Positions 44,892 through 54,923 of a stretch of 64,000 nt of DNA are shown in pieces (position 1 is the first letter of the stretch; the number at the start of each line of letters is the position of its first letter). The stretch is from DATBVX01 sp963696675 (lineage in GTDB: Bacteria > Pseudomonadota > Gammaproteobacteria > Steroidobacterales > Steroidobacteraceae), in NCBI GenBank assembly GCA_963696675.1, contig CAVOLM010000044.1, forward strand, positions 1 to 64,000, written 5' to 3'. Position numbers and translations under genes: made by a program. Under the pieces are notes generated by a model. It saw nothing but the letters and a program-made list of their open reading frames with translations, ran no database searches and was not told where the DNA came from.

Positions 44892-46550
44892 CTACGCGAC
44901 CGGCGCTCGCCTGAACCGGCGCTGCAAGATGGCAAATAACGCGAGCGCCAGGCCGATTTCCGTGGCGCCCCCGCCACCGCTGCCGCCGCTACCGGGCGTG
45001 GCGGTCGGCGCTGCCGCAGCCGGATTGACAATAAGCGAGATCACGCGCTGGTCGTTCGTGGCATTGACATCGTTGGGCGTACTCACGCTCACCGTGCCGG
45101 AGAACGTGCCGGGGCTCGAGGAGCGCAACAGCAAGCTGATGCGCCGGGACCCGCCGGCCTCGATCATGCCGAGTTCGCAGGTGGCGCCTCCTGCGCCGGT
45201 CGCACAGCCCCCGCCGGGAGCGGTGGCTGAATCGACAGCGACCGGCGCTTGCAGCGATATCGACACCAGGACGTCTTGCATCGGAGCTGAGCCGACTGCA
45301 TTCACCTCGACCGGCAGGCTCACGTCGGTGCCTGCCGTGGTCTCGATCGTGGTCGGCGTACTTTCGAGCGACGCGTCGACGATGCGCAGGCGAGTGATGC
45401 AGCTGGCGAGCGTTGCGCTGGGGCGCATCCGCCCCAGGCTGCATTGCGAGAAGGTGTTGCTGCCGTTGATCTGCGCCGCCATCAGGAACGTGGCTGGCGT
45501 GCTCTGGCACGGCGAGCCGGCCTCCGCGTCATGAGATGCGCCGAAGTTGTGCCCGATTTCGTGTGCAGCGATGAGCGCACTCATGGTCAGGTCGTACCGC
45601 CCCTCGCTGACGGCAACGCCATGCGAGGCATCGCAGACCGTGCCGATATAGGCGATGCCCGCCATGTTGCCGGCGATGTCGCGACCTGTGACGAGATGCA
45701 CGAGCCCCGGCGTGCGCAAGGCGGGCGTATCGGCGCGATAGCGGCCGAGCTGCGCCAGCAAGTCCGAGCCGGTGCTGCTGGTGAATGGCTCTGCGGGCGT
45801 GGTGAAGATCTTGACCTGTGATACGCGGATGCTGACGCCGACCTGCCCGCTGAAGATGCCATCGACGATGTTCATGCGCGCCAGCAGTTCAGCCTCGGTG
45901 TTCTGAGGATGAGTGCTGAAGAACTCGTAGTCGCCGATGACAGCCATGTCGAGCTGCGCGCCTGCGCTGCTCGATCCGATCTGCGTGTCTGCGCTGAGCT
46001 CGCCCACGAGCGACCGGTAAGCCGAGAGCGCAGCCGTTTTCTCATCCGGTGCGTTCACACCGCACGACATCGGATTCGTGTCGGAATCGGTATCGGATAG
46101 CCGGTAGACCACGGGCGTCGAGCCGCCCACGGCCAGCCGATCAACTGCGAAGCGATTGACGATGCGAGCCGGCGCGAGGGTGTACAAATCGCGCCCATCC
46201 CAGATCGCGCCATGCAGTTCCTCGCCGATGCGCGTGATCCGAACCCACGAGCCCGTCAGGCCCTGCACTTTCCCGCGCAGCAGCTCATAGTTCGCGGCGG
46301 CAGGCTGCTGAGTTGCAGTCACACCGACCAGGCGCGCATTGGACTCGAGGTCGAGATCGAACTGGCGCCCGTAGGCCAGAAATGACAGTCGCCCCGTCGC
46401 TGTCAGGTCGCGCATGGACGGTCGCGAAGCGGAGCCGGACTGAAGGTTTATGGGCTCGGCGTAGCGGATATGAAGTTCGCTGGCGCCCACTTGCGGGCTC
46501 GAGGCCAGCAGGAGCACGAATGCAATCGAGGAAAACCAATGGAAACGCAT
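44892..46550 (-). CDS. Secreted reprolysin-like zinc metalloprotease with C-terminal sorting-type tail
   Basis: A 552-residue protein. The signal peptide ends SSPQVGA; a propeptide-like region is followed by a catalytic domain with the extended zinc site AAHEIGHNFGASHD and a likely Met-turn TFLMAAQINGSN. This is the M12B/reprolysin-like pattern. After a DUF11-like beta domain (TVSVSTPNDVNATNDQRVIS) comes a Gly-rich linker (GSGGSGGGG), a hydrophobic helix (IGLALALFAIL) and a basic tail (QRRFRR). This tripartite end resembles GlyGly-CTERM/rhombosortase signals. It is intact. Confidence 0.83.
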   Translation of the reverse strand: MRFHWFSSIAFVLLLASSPQVGASELHIRYAEPINLQSGSASRPSMRDLTATGRLSFLAYGRQFDLDLESNARLVGVTATQQPAAANYELLRGKVQGLTGSWVRITRIGEELHGAIWDGRDLYTLAPARIVNRFAVDRLAVGGSTPVVYRLSDTDSDTNPMSCGVNAPDEKTAALSAYRSLVGELSADTQIGSSSAGAQLDMAVIGDYEFFSTHPQNTEAELLARMNIVDGIFSGQVGVSIRVSQVKIFTTPAEPFTSSTGSDLLAQLGRYRADTPALRTPGLVHLVTGRDIAGNMAGIAYIGTVCDASHGVAVSEGRYDLTMSALIAAHEIGHNFGASHDAEAGSPCQSTPATFLMAAQINGSNTFSQCSLGRMRPSATLASCITRLRIVDASLESTPTTIETTAGTDVSLPVEVNAVGSAPMQDVLVSISLQAPVAVDSATAPGGGCATGAGGATCELGMIEAGGSRRISLLLRSSSPGTFSGTVSVSTPNDVNATNDQRVISLIVNPAAAAPTATPGSGGSGGGGATEIGLALALFAILQRRFRRAPVA

Positions 46551-46804
46551 CGGTTACCCTGCCGGTAGGTTCGGCAGCTCTTGTTGTTCGTCGGATCCCG
46601 ATTCTTCTAGCTATTCTGTCGACCCGGCGACCCTTTGTCGCACCGGCAGACATTGCGCCTGCATATGGCAACAAATCGCCGTTCCCCTCGCCACCCGAAT
46701 CCGGGATATGGTGAAACTCATCACGACCCGCCCGGGTGATTTTGATGCCAGCGTGCAGATTTCAGTGGTTCCAAACGGACTTCTGACATATCGCGGAGTT
46801 TTCG
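46551..46804. other. Intergenic region between protease and paraoxonase-like gene
   Basis: This 254-base divergent spacing presumably holds promoters for both genes. No clear hairpin, repeat or small gene was seen. Confidence 0.4.
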
Positions 46805-47875
46805 ATGTCTCGCACCGTTCGACGCATCCTGGCGAGCTTCGCGCTGCTCCTGGTCATTTTGGGAGTGGGGACGCTCTTCTGGCTGAATCGCGTTGGTGCC
46901 TTCGTTCGCGTCGCACCGCATTTCTCCGGAACCTGCGAGCCGCTGGCCCTGGCCGCGAGTGCTGAAGACATCCGCGTCGATCGCGATCGCGCCATGGCGT
47001 ATCTCTCGGCCCTCGACCGACGATCGGTGCAGCAAGGTGCGGACGTCACGGGGACGATCCTCCGGGTCGATCTCAATTCGAGTCCGCTGCGCGCGGTTTC
47101 GGCGCTGTTGAATGCGCCGACTGATTTTCGTCCCGGCGGGATAAGCCTTTACACCACGTCAGAAGGCGTGCAACGCCTCTTCGTATTGAGTCATCCCGCG
47201 CGGGCGCCAAACACCGTAGAAGTTTTCACTCGCAACGCGGACGGGCAGTTCGTGCACGATGAAACCCTGCACAATCCGCTGCTCTTCAGCCCGCGCGCGA
47301 TCGCGGCCGTTGGCGAACGCCAGTTCTACGTCGCCAATGATTCCGGGTCGCGCAGCCGTTTCGAGCGCTTCACGGAAATCGCTCTTGGGCGCGCACTGGC
47401 GACGGTCGCCTATTTCGATGGCACGACCATGCGCGTCGTAGACGATGCAGTCGCGCTGGCGACAGGCATCGTCGCAAGTGCGGATGGCGGCCGAATCTAC
47501 GTGAGCCAGGCGGGCGCACGCAGCGTGCGCGTCTACTCACGCGATTCGGAGAATGGCGATCTCACGCCGATCGAGGACGTCAAGGTCTACAGCACCCCTG
47601 AAAACCTGGACATCGCAGAGGATGGCGGCATCTGGGTCGCCGCATACCCGGACCTCATCGCTGTGATGAAACATCTGCGCGATGCGCGCGTGCGTGCGCC
47701 TACCCAAGTCCTGCGCATCGCCGCGGACCCCCTCGCGCCGCGGCGGTTGGGCGAGGTTTACCTGGGGAGCGGCGATGAACTGTCGGCTGGCAGTGTCGCG
47801 GCGGTCACGGAGGATGGGTTTCTGCTGGGGGCGCCGATGGATACCAAGGTGCTCGTCTGTCGGCTGCCACGGTAG
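46805..47875 (+). CDS. Paraoxonase/SMP-30-like beta-propeller protein
   Basis: A 356-residue protein with one N-terminal membrane anchor (ILASFALLLVILGVGTLFWL) and a propeller domain. ASAEDIRVDRDRAMAYLSAL, SPRAIAAVGERQFYVANDSG, GIVASADGGRIYVSQAGARS and STPENLDIAEDGGIWVA carry the Asn/Asp calcium positions of serum paraoxonase (arylesterase)/SMP-30-like lactonases. It is probably periplasmic and membrane-tethered. Substrate unknown. It precedes the pectin-related receptor by about 200 bases with operators in between. Confidence 0.75.
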   Translation: MSRTVRRILASFALLLVILGVGTLFWLNRVGAFVRVAPHFSGTCEPLALAASAEDIRVDRDRAMAYLSALDRRSVQQGADVTGTILRVDLNSSPLRAVSALLNAPTDFRPGGISLYTTSEGVQRLFVLSHPARAPNTVEVFTRNADGQFVHDETLHNPLLFSPRAIAAVGERQFYVANDSGSRSRFERFTEIALGRALATVAYFDGTTMRVVDDAVALATGIVASADGGRIYVSQAGARSVRVYSRDSENGDLTPIEDVKVYSTPENLDIAEDGGIWVAAYPDLIAVMKHLRDARVRAPTQVLRIAADPLAPRRLGEVYLGSGDELSAGSVAAVTEDGFLLGAPMDTKVLVCRLPR

Positions 47876-47974
47876 AGCGCTGTCAATTTCCGCAGGATTC
47901 ACAGTCGCAGCGCACCAGTGTTGCGCGGCGACGACGCGTATTGCCGTCGGCCCCGGTCCTCTGATAGCCTCGCG

Positions 47975-47990
47975 ATGCTACCGGTGTCAT
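47975..47990. promoter_or_regulatory. Operator-like palindrome, copy 1, upstream of TonB-dependent receptor
   Basis: ATGCTACCGGTGTCAT. The right arm GGTGTCAT matches the consensus ATGACACC-GGTGTCAT exactly; the left arm has two mismatches. The centre is CCGG. LacI-type operators are commonly palindromic with a central CG, but no regulator gene lies in the window. Confidence 0.55.
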
Positions 47991-48008
47991 TTCCTGCTGC
48001 GTACAGAA

Positions 48009-48024
48009 ATGCTACCGGTGTCAG
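48009..48024. promoter_or_regulatory. Operator-like palindrome, copy 2, upstream of TonB-dependent receptor
   Basis: ATGCTACCGGTGTCAG repeats copy 1 with one difference, 34 bases downstream and 55 bases before the receptor start. The phasing of about three helical turns would allow cooperative binding. The same core appears at 54004. Confidence 0.55.
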
Positions 48025-48079
48025 AAATTGCGAAGGGTGTACGTAACGGGCCGAACGCGCAACGAGGGGGATGACTGAG

Positions 48080-51044
48080 ATGTCGAAGCTCAATCTTGGC
48101 CGGGCGCCGCGTCGCTGGCTGACGGGAATCCTTGCCGGTCTCATTTCCTGTTCCTGGGCTGCGGCAGCCGATCAATCCGCCGCTGACAAACCGCAGATCC
48201 AGCTGCCGCGCAGGCAACCTCACCGGCTGGCGCCGCTGCGCCGGCACCTCAATCCACTGGCACTGCGGACTCTGAAGCGCCGCTCGGCGAAGTGATCGTG
48301 ACCGGCTATCGCCAGAGTCTCGCGGTGGCGCTCGATCGCAAGAAGATCGCGAACGGCACCGAAGACGTCATCATGGCCGATGACATCGCGGACTTCCCCG
48401 ATCTGAATCTCGCCGAATCGCTCCAGCGCGTTCCCGGTGTATCCATCGCCCGTGATGCTGGCGAGGGTCGTCAGATTTCGGTGCGCGGTCTCGGCCCGCA
48501 ATTTACGCGCGTGCGCATCAACGGCATGGAAGCGATGAGCGCCAACGGTGGCACCGACGCGGCCGGCGGCACCAATCGCGATCGCAGTTTCGACTTCAAC
48601 ACCTTCGCCTCCGAGCTCTTCAATTCGGTCACCGTCCGCAAGTCCTCGGCCGCTGAAATCGAGGAAGGCTCGCTGGGTGCAACCGTTGATCTGCGCACTG
48701 GTCGGCCGTTCGACTACAAAGGACTGACGCTCCTCACGTCAGTCACGGGCGCGTACAACGATATTTCCAGCTCCGTCGACCCGCGCGCGGTGTTCCTGGC
48801 AAGCGATACGTGGGCCGACGGCAGGTTCGGCGCCCTGATCTCGGCGGCGTACACCGAGCGCGAGCTGGGCGACGAGGGCGCGAGCACGGTGCGCTGGCAG
48901 CAATCGGACGCATCCGCCGCGGGCGCGGGCCTGCCTCAACCCGATGCTCCCCGCCGCCTGCTTCGGCGCTCTCGACCCGACGCTACGCGTCGGCACCGTC
49001 GTACGCTGACATCAATCGCGCCTTCCATCCGCGCATCCCACGCTTCGACAAGTACGAGCACGAACAGAAACGCCTCGGGGTAACCGCCGCGCTGCAGTTC
49101 CAGCCGACGGATGCCGTGCTCTTGAGCCTCGATGCGCTCTACGCTAATTACAAAGCCGAGCGCAACGAGATCTTTCTCGAGTCTCCCGTGTTCAGCACCA
49201 ATGGTGCCGCTGCGATCAACAACGTCAATCCGGTGGCAGCCGAGATCGATGGCACCAACACCCTCGTGTACGGCGTATTCCAGGACGTCGACATCCGCTC
49301 CGAAGCGCGTTTTGACGAGCTGGAGACCGACTTCACGCACATCACTCTCGACGGCGCCTTCCAGCTTTCCGACAGCGTGCGGCTGACCGCCCTGGTGGGC
49401 TTCTCGGAAGCGAATCACGACAACCCGGTTCAGACCACGTTGCTGTTCGACACCGCGGATGTTGACGGCTACAGCTACGACTATCGAGCGAATAGCCGCA
49501 TCCCGCTCATCACGTACGGAACCAGCGGACGTCACCAACCCCGCGACCTGGACGCTGTCGCCAGGTGCGCCTGCGGCCGCAAAGCTCGATCAACAGCTTC
49601 CAGGACGCGGCTGTGGACCTGCAGTGGGACATGAATGAATCCTTCGGTCTCAAGTTCGGGCCGCAGTGGAAGAAGTTCACCTTCAAGACCACGTCCGAGC
49701 AGCGCTCCAACGGAACGACGACCAACCAGGAAGCCATCATTCCGGCCAATGTCATGGGGACGCCGATCGCCGACTACAGCAAGCTCACGACCCTGGACAA
49801 TGGACTGGATCTGCCCGCCGGCAGTGTGAGCACCTGGCTCATGCCGGACATCAATGCCGCAAACTCGCTCTTCGATCTCAACAACCGCTCCGTGTGGCGT
49901 GTCGGCATCGAGACCGCGCTCGGCAACAACTACGAGATCGACGAGGAGGACACCGGCGGTTACGTGCAGGGCAACTTCAACTTCCCGCTGGGCTCGATGA
50001 GCGCTGCGCGGCAACCTCGGTGTGCGCTACGTTGAAACGAAGCAGACCTCCAAGGGATACACGTTCACTGCCGGCACACCGCTCCTGACTACCGTCGAGC
50101 GCAGCTATGACGACACTCTGCCGTCGTTGAACCTGGTGTGGGAACTGACGGATGACTTCTACATCCGCGCCGCGGCAGCCAAGGTCATGGTGCGGCCTAA
50201 CGGCAGCGGTCAACCCGCCTCGGGCATCGGCATCCTCGCACCGGGCGCGGCCGTGACGATCGCCGGCGCGAACAAGACGGTGACCGCCGGCAATCCAGAG
50301 CTCGAACCGTTCCGGGCCAAGTCGTACGACATGAGCTTCGAATGGTATTTCGCGCCCGAATCGCTGGTGTCGCTGGCGCTGTTCTACAAGGACATCGACA
50401 GCTTCGTGCAGATCATTCGCACCACCGGCGACTTCTCGGAAAACCCGCTCGGCTTGCCGGACAGCGTCGCGCTGGCAACCTGCGGAGCCGCGATTCCCGA
50501 TCCGGCGACCTGCTTGTCCGGCTGGCAGTTCAGTCTGCCCGCCAACACTCCGGGCGGAAATCTGAAGGGATTCGAGATCAGCTATCAGCAGCCCTTCTCA
50601 TTCCTGCCCGCCCCGTTCAACAGTTTCGGCGTGCAGCTCAACTACACGGGAGTGGACTCGGAAATCGATTACCTGGATCAGACCGGCGCCGTGGTGACGC
50701 GGACGGATCTCACCAACCTGTCCAAGCACGCCTACAACGCGACCTTGTACTTCGAGAATCCGAGGTTCAGCGCGCGAGTCGCGGGCAGCTACCGCGATGA
50801 TTACCTGACGACGGTACCGGGCCGTAACGGCAACGATGTCGAGGGCACGGCAGAGACCTTCAACCTGGATTTCTCAGCGGCTTTGACGGTGACCAAGGGC
50901 TTCGAGCTGACGCTCGAGGCGCTCAACCTGACCGATGAGTTCCAGGACCAATGGGTGCAGCAGGATGCCAGCCGGCTCTCGTACTACCACCACCAGGGCC
51001 GCACATACCTGCTAGGGGCGCGCTTCTCATTCGGCAACCAGTAG
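48080..51044 (+). CDS. TonB-dependent outer-membrane receptor (four frameshifts)
   Basis: Reconstructed as about 985 residues. The signal peptide reads WLTGILAGLISCSWAAAADQ. The plug domain has DFPDLNLAESLQRVPGVSIA, GRQISVRGLGPQFTRVRING and SVTVRKSSAAEIEEGSLGAT. The barrel continues through several frames (RLGVTAALQFQPTDAVLLSL, NPELEPFRAKSYDMSFEWYF, AALTVTKGFELTLEALNLTD) to the C-terminal YLLGARFSFGNQ. Frame changes are near 48250, 48950, 49540 and 50010. These motifs are typical of carbohydrate-type receptors of Caulobacter and Xanthomonadales. With two pectate lyases next door, oligogalacturonides are the likely cargo. Confidence 0.85.
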
Positions 51045-51062
51045 CAACAAGCAGCTGAGATC

Positions 51063-51100
51063 GAGGTGAGGTGACGGTAGGATCTCCGTCACCTCACCTC
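51063..51100 (+). terminator. Strong hairpin after the TonB-dependent receptor
   Basis: A perfect 15-bp stem (GAGGTGAGGTGACGG with CCGTCACCTCACCTC) and an eight-base loop TAGGATCT begin 19 bases after the receptor stop. There is no T-run; it probably separates receptor and lyase transcription. Confidence 0.65.
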
Positions 51101-51203
51101 ACCAGGCAACTCCTCACGTCGCAAGCAAGAACCACACACGCGGTCCCCACCGCGCTGGCGGGCGCGGACCTGCGTAGCCGATGGAAACATGGAGGGGAAC
51201 ATC

Positions 51204-52570
51204 ATGCGTATCGGGAAGCTCATCGTTCACTGGCGAGCGTAATCGCGATTGCGGCGGCCGCCCGGCGCTCGCGGGCGGCGAGCGCGACCTGGGGCGCGAG
51301 ACGTTGGACGCAGATGATGGCTGGGCCGCCTTCGGCTCGGGTACGACCGGCGGCTCGCTCGCGACGATCGACCAGGTCTACACGGTCACGAATCGGCGCG
51401 AACTCATTGCGGCGCTCAACAACGGCGTGCCGTCGTCGACCTCGCCGTCGAATCCGTCCAATGTCGCCAAGATCATCTACGTCAACGGCACGATCGACGG
51501 CAACGTCGATGACGACAACAATCCGTTGACCTGCGATGACTACATTCGCAGCGATCCGGCCACCGGTACGGTCTTTTCCTGGGATGCGTTTCTCGCCACG
51601 TATGATCCCAACGGCCCCTGGGGCCGGGTGAATCCGAGCGGCCCGCTCGAGGTCGCACGCCTGGCGTCACGAGATGCGCAACAGGCGCGGGTCAGAATCC
51701 GGCCCGGCTCCAATACCACGATCGTCGGCCTCGGGCGGCACGCCAAGATCCGCGGTGCGTGGTTCGATATCCGTGGAACTGCCGGCGTCGCGGGCAGCCG
51801 CACCAACATCATCATTCGCAACCTCACATTCGAGGATGTCTACGACTGCTACCCGGCGTGGGCGCCAAACGACGGGGCCCTCGGCGCGTGGAATTCCCTG
51901 TACGACGCGATCTCGCTGCGCGATTCCGATCATGTATGGATCGATCACGGCACGTTCCAGGACCGTGAGACTGCAGACAGCACTCTGCCACTGCGTTTCG
52001 GCGTGATCTTCCAGGTTCATGACGGCCTCCTCGACGTCACCAACGCCTCGGACCTGGTGACCGTGTCGTGGAATCGCTTCCTCGATCACGACAAGGTGAG
52101 CCTGATCGGCTCATCCGACAACGCTCCGGCAGACGTCGGCAGGCTTCGCGTTACGTTCCATCACGACGTGTATGACGACGTCGGCCAGCGCGCGCCTGCG
52201 GGTGCGGTTCGGCCAGGTTCACGTCTACAACAACCTCTACCGGATCGCGAACCCCGCCAGCTACGTCTACACCTGGGGTGTCGGCATCCAGTCGGCTATC
52301 GTCGCCGAGAACAACTTCTTCGTCGCGGACCAGAGCGTCACAGCGGATGAGTTCATCGAGCGCTTCAACGGCACCGCGATCGACGAATCCGGCACGCTCC
52401 TCAACGGCCTGCTGAACCGCGATCGCGTCGATGTTGTGGCCGCATATAACGCGGTCAACGATCCGGATCTGCTGACGGATGTCGACTGGACGCCGACTCT
52501 GTTCCGCGAGATCCACCCGACCTGGAGCGTGCCGCTGCTGACGCTGCTCTCAGGTCCGCTGCCGTGGTGA
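51204..52570 (+). CDS. Secreted pectate lyase, polysaccharide lyase family 1, copy A (frameshifts)
   Basis: ATG 51204 follows GGAGGGG (51191-51197). The signal peptide (MRIGKLIV, then SLASVIAIAAAA in another frame) precedes a mature part DADDGWAAFGSGTTGGSLAT. The right-handed beta-helix carries NTTIVGLGRHAKIRGAWFDI, DAISLRDSDHVWIDHGTFQD and VSWNRFLDHDKVSLIGSSDN, the PL1 calcium and catalytic-Arg signatures. After a shift near 52195 it continues VRFGQVHVYNNLYRIANPAS to TGA 52568-52570. It cleaves polygalacturonate by beta-elimination outside the cell. About three frameshifts. Confidence 0.87.
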
Positions 52571-52578
52571 GCCCCCCG

Positions 52579-52598
52579 GACCCGTCTAACGACGGGTC
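52579..52598. terminator. Bidirectional hairpin between the convergent lyase genes
   Basis: GACCCGTC and GACGGGTC form an eight-base perfect stem around TAAC. It overlaps the last codons of the minus-strand lyase and lies eight bases past the plus-strand lyase stop, so it can serve both. Confidence 0.55.
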
Positions 52599-53948
52599 AT
52601 GAAGCGCAGGTCCCAGCCCGCCGGGTCGAAAGCCTGGCGGGTTGCGGCCTGCACCGGGTAGCCGCCCACTTCCTGCTCGTTGTCGATGATGCGGCCACGG
52701 CCTTCGATGGTGTCGGCGGATCCGACTATCGGTATGGTCCCGATCCCACGGCCGGGCGCCGACACTTCGAATCACCGCGTCCTGTACATCGGCGGCGGGC
52801 AGGAGCTTCACGCCTTCCGGGAGCGCGGGCGACTGGTCGAGGCGAGATCAGGCGGGCTTTCGACGTCGTGTAGCGACCGAGTCTCCGGCAACGGTCTGCC
52901 GAGACGGTCCACCGCGATGTTGTCGGCCGCGTAGATACTCGAGATCGCCGGAGCCGCCGAGCATGAGGAAAGCGAGATCCGTGGGCGTCGACGGCCCGGC
53001 ACGCAGGACGTTGCCGACCAGCGTCATCTGGCCGGTCTGGTACTGATCATGCCCCACTCCTCCGCGATCAGGTTGTAGTGCACCGCGCGCTGGCCCGGGT
53101 CGTAGATCAGGTTGTTGATCACGGCGCCGCGCACGCCGCCCTTGAACAGCGGGTTGCGCTCGAGGTTGTGCGCGTAGAGGTTGCCGACGATCAGGATGTC
53201 GGTGACGTTGTCGTGGATCAGCGAGCCCTTGGAGTGCTCGCCCTTGGAGTGAGTGGAGTCCGCGAGGCCCTCGGCGATGATGTTGTTGCTGAACGTGATC
53301 CGATGCGAGGTGCCCTTGCGCCAGTCGTCGTGGAGTCTTGCCGGTGAAGCGCGGGCCGGAGGCGGAGAGGTTCTCGTCGGTGGCCCAGGTGAGCGAGCAG
53401 TGATCGACGATCACGTCGTGGGCGCCGCCGATCGGTGGACAGGGCATCGGTCGTCCCAGCCGCTCATGTGCGCTTCGCCGGCCTCCCGGGGCGCACGCGG
53501 ATGTGCTGCATGACCACGTCGTGCGTCGCGACGTCGATGCCGCCGCGAATGAGCGTGATGCCGGGCGACGGCGCGGTCTGGCCGGCGATGGTGAGGAAGG
53601 GTTCCTTGATCGTCAGCGTCTGCTTGTCGAGATCGATGACGCCGCCGACCTCGAAGACGATGATGCGCGGACCCTTGGCGGCTACCGCCTCCACGAACGA
53701 TCCGGGCCCGCGTCCGGCGAGCGTCGTGACCTTGATGATGGCGCCGCCGCGACCGCCCGGGGTGTGCGCCGCCCAACCGAGCGCGCCCGGAAAGGCCGGA
53801 GCGATTTGTCCGCAGCCGGCGGCGGGGCTGCCTTCGGTGGCAGCCTAGCGACCCGAGCACGAGCAACGCGCCAAGGACAGCTTTTGCCCGGGGAAACTCG
53901 AGCCGTCAGCGTGAGATTTCGAGCGACCGGGAGTAGTTGCCGAGTCAT
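52586..53948 (-). CDS. Secreted pectate lyase, family 1-like, copy B (about eight frameshifts)
   Basis: Read right to left through many frames: signal AKAVLGALLVLGSL, mature CGQIAPAFPGALGWAAHTPG, then GPRIIVFEVGGVIDLDKQTL, FLTIAGQTAPSPGITLIRGG, HDVIVDHCSLTWATDENLSA, SHRITFSNNIIAEGLADSTH, DILIVGNLYAHNLERNPLFK, MTLVGNVLRAGPSTPTDLAF and the end DPAGWDLRFMTRR. These are typical of a pectate lyase subgroup found in Xanthomonadaceae and Bacteroidetes. All core pieces are conserved, so sequence errors are more likely than decay, but the density is the highest in the window. Start near ATG 53948 is tentative. Confidence 0.75.
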
Positions 53949-54003
53949 GCAGAGCCTCGTAGGGGTTCGATTGGAGTTGGCTGCGCGGGGCGCTGAATTG
54001 TAA

Positions 54004-54019
54004 ATGACACCGGTTTCCT
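54004..54019. promoter_or_regulatory. Operator-like palindrome, copy 3, between lyase B and the hydratase gene
   Basis: ATGACACCGGTTTCCT. The left arm ATGACACC matches the consensus exactly and the right arm is degenerate. It lies in the 110-base divergent region, 40 bases before the hydratase start, so it could control both directions. Confidence 0.55.
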
Positions 54020-54058
54020 ATATACAGATTTGCGACCCGAAAATGCCACTTTTCAGCG

Positions 54059-54923
54059 ATGAAGAACGCCCGATCTGATGCACAACTGCAAGCCTCGGCG
54101 ATCGCCGATCGCTTCGTGCGGGCGCGCCTGAATGCGACCCCGGTGCGTCGACTTTCCCGGCTCGCTACCCGCCGAACCTGGACGGCGCATATGCGATTCA
54201 GGCGGAGGCGATTGGTCGCTGGCCGGACTCGATGGCGGGCTGGAAAGTCGCGATGCTGGGGCCGGGCTGGAAGGAGCGGCTCGGCGAGGAGCGGCTCGTC
54301 GGACCGGTGTTCCGCGCCGGCGTGCGCCACGCATCGGGGAATGGAATCGTGGAGTTTCCCGTCTTCGAAGGGGGCTTTGCCGCGGTCGAAGCAGAGTTCA
54401 TTTTTCGCCTCGGCCAGGACGCGCCAACGGCGAAAACGCGCTGGAGCCCAGAGGAAGCCGCGGCGCTTGTCAGCTCTCTGCACGTGGGCGTCGAGACGGC
54501 CGGTAGCCCACTTTCGAGCATCAATGAGCTGGGCCACTGGCTATTGTCTCTGATTTTGGCAACAATTCCGGCGTTATCGTCGGGGCGCTGGTGTCCAGCT
54601 GGCGGGGACGTCCGCTGCATTCGATCCCCTCCGAGACCTTTATCGAGGGCGTTTCCGTGGGTCGAGGGAGCGCGGCCTCCGTGCCCGGCGATCCCTTGGC
54701 CGCGCTTGCGTTTGCTTTGTCGCGCTGTGCACGACTGGGCCGGCCACTCAAGAGTGGTGACCTGATCTCGACCGGCGCGACCACGGGAGTTCACCAGATC
54801 CGCGCGGGTCAGAGCGCACGCCTGAGCTTCGGTGAGTTCGGCGACATTCATTGCCGGGCCGTGCGTGCCATGCGCATTGATAGCCGCCAGCGCGCCGACC
54901 AGAAGGCCCGCACCTCGTGCTGA
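54059..54923 (+). CDS. 2-keto-4-pentenoate hydratase-like protein of the FAH superfamily (two frameshifts)
   Basis: Segments in three frames give about 285 residues: SDAQLQASAIADRFVRARLN, LDGAYAIQAEAIGRWPDSMA with GWKVAMLGPGW, EGGFAAVEAEFIFRLGQDAP (metal-binding Glu pair) and GDLISTGATTGVHQIRAGQS. This is the MhpD/HpaH-type fold, which hydrates or isomerises 2-keto acids with a divalent metal. Frame changes near 54155 and 54545. It overlaps the DctP gene by seven bases. In a pectin locus it may act on a keto-acid made from unsaturated galacturonate; this is inference. Confidence 0.78.

Noticed and set aside
47975..48024. Naming the palindrome as a KdgR or UxuR site
   Set aside because: The shape fits LacI-type operators, but no regulator gene is in the window and I cannot verify the known consensus for this lineage.
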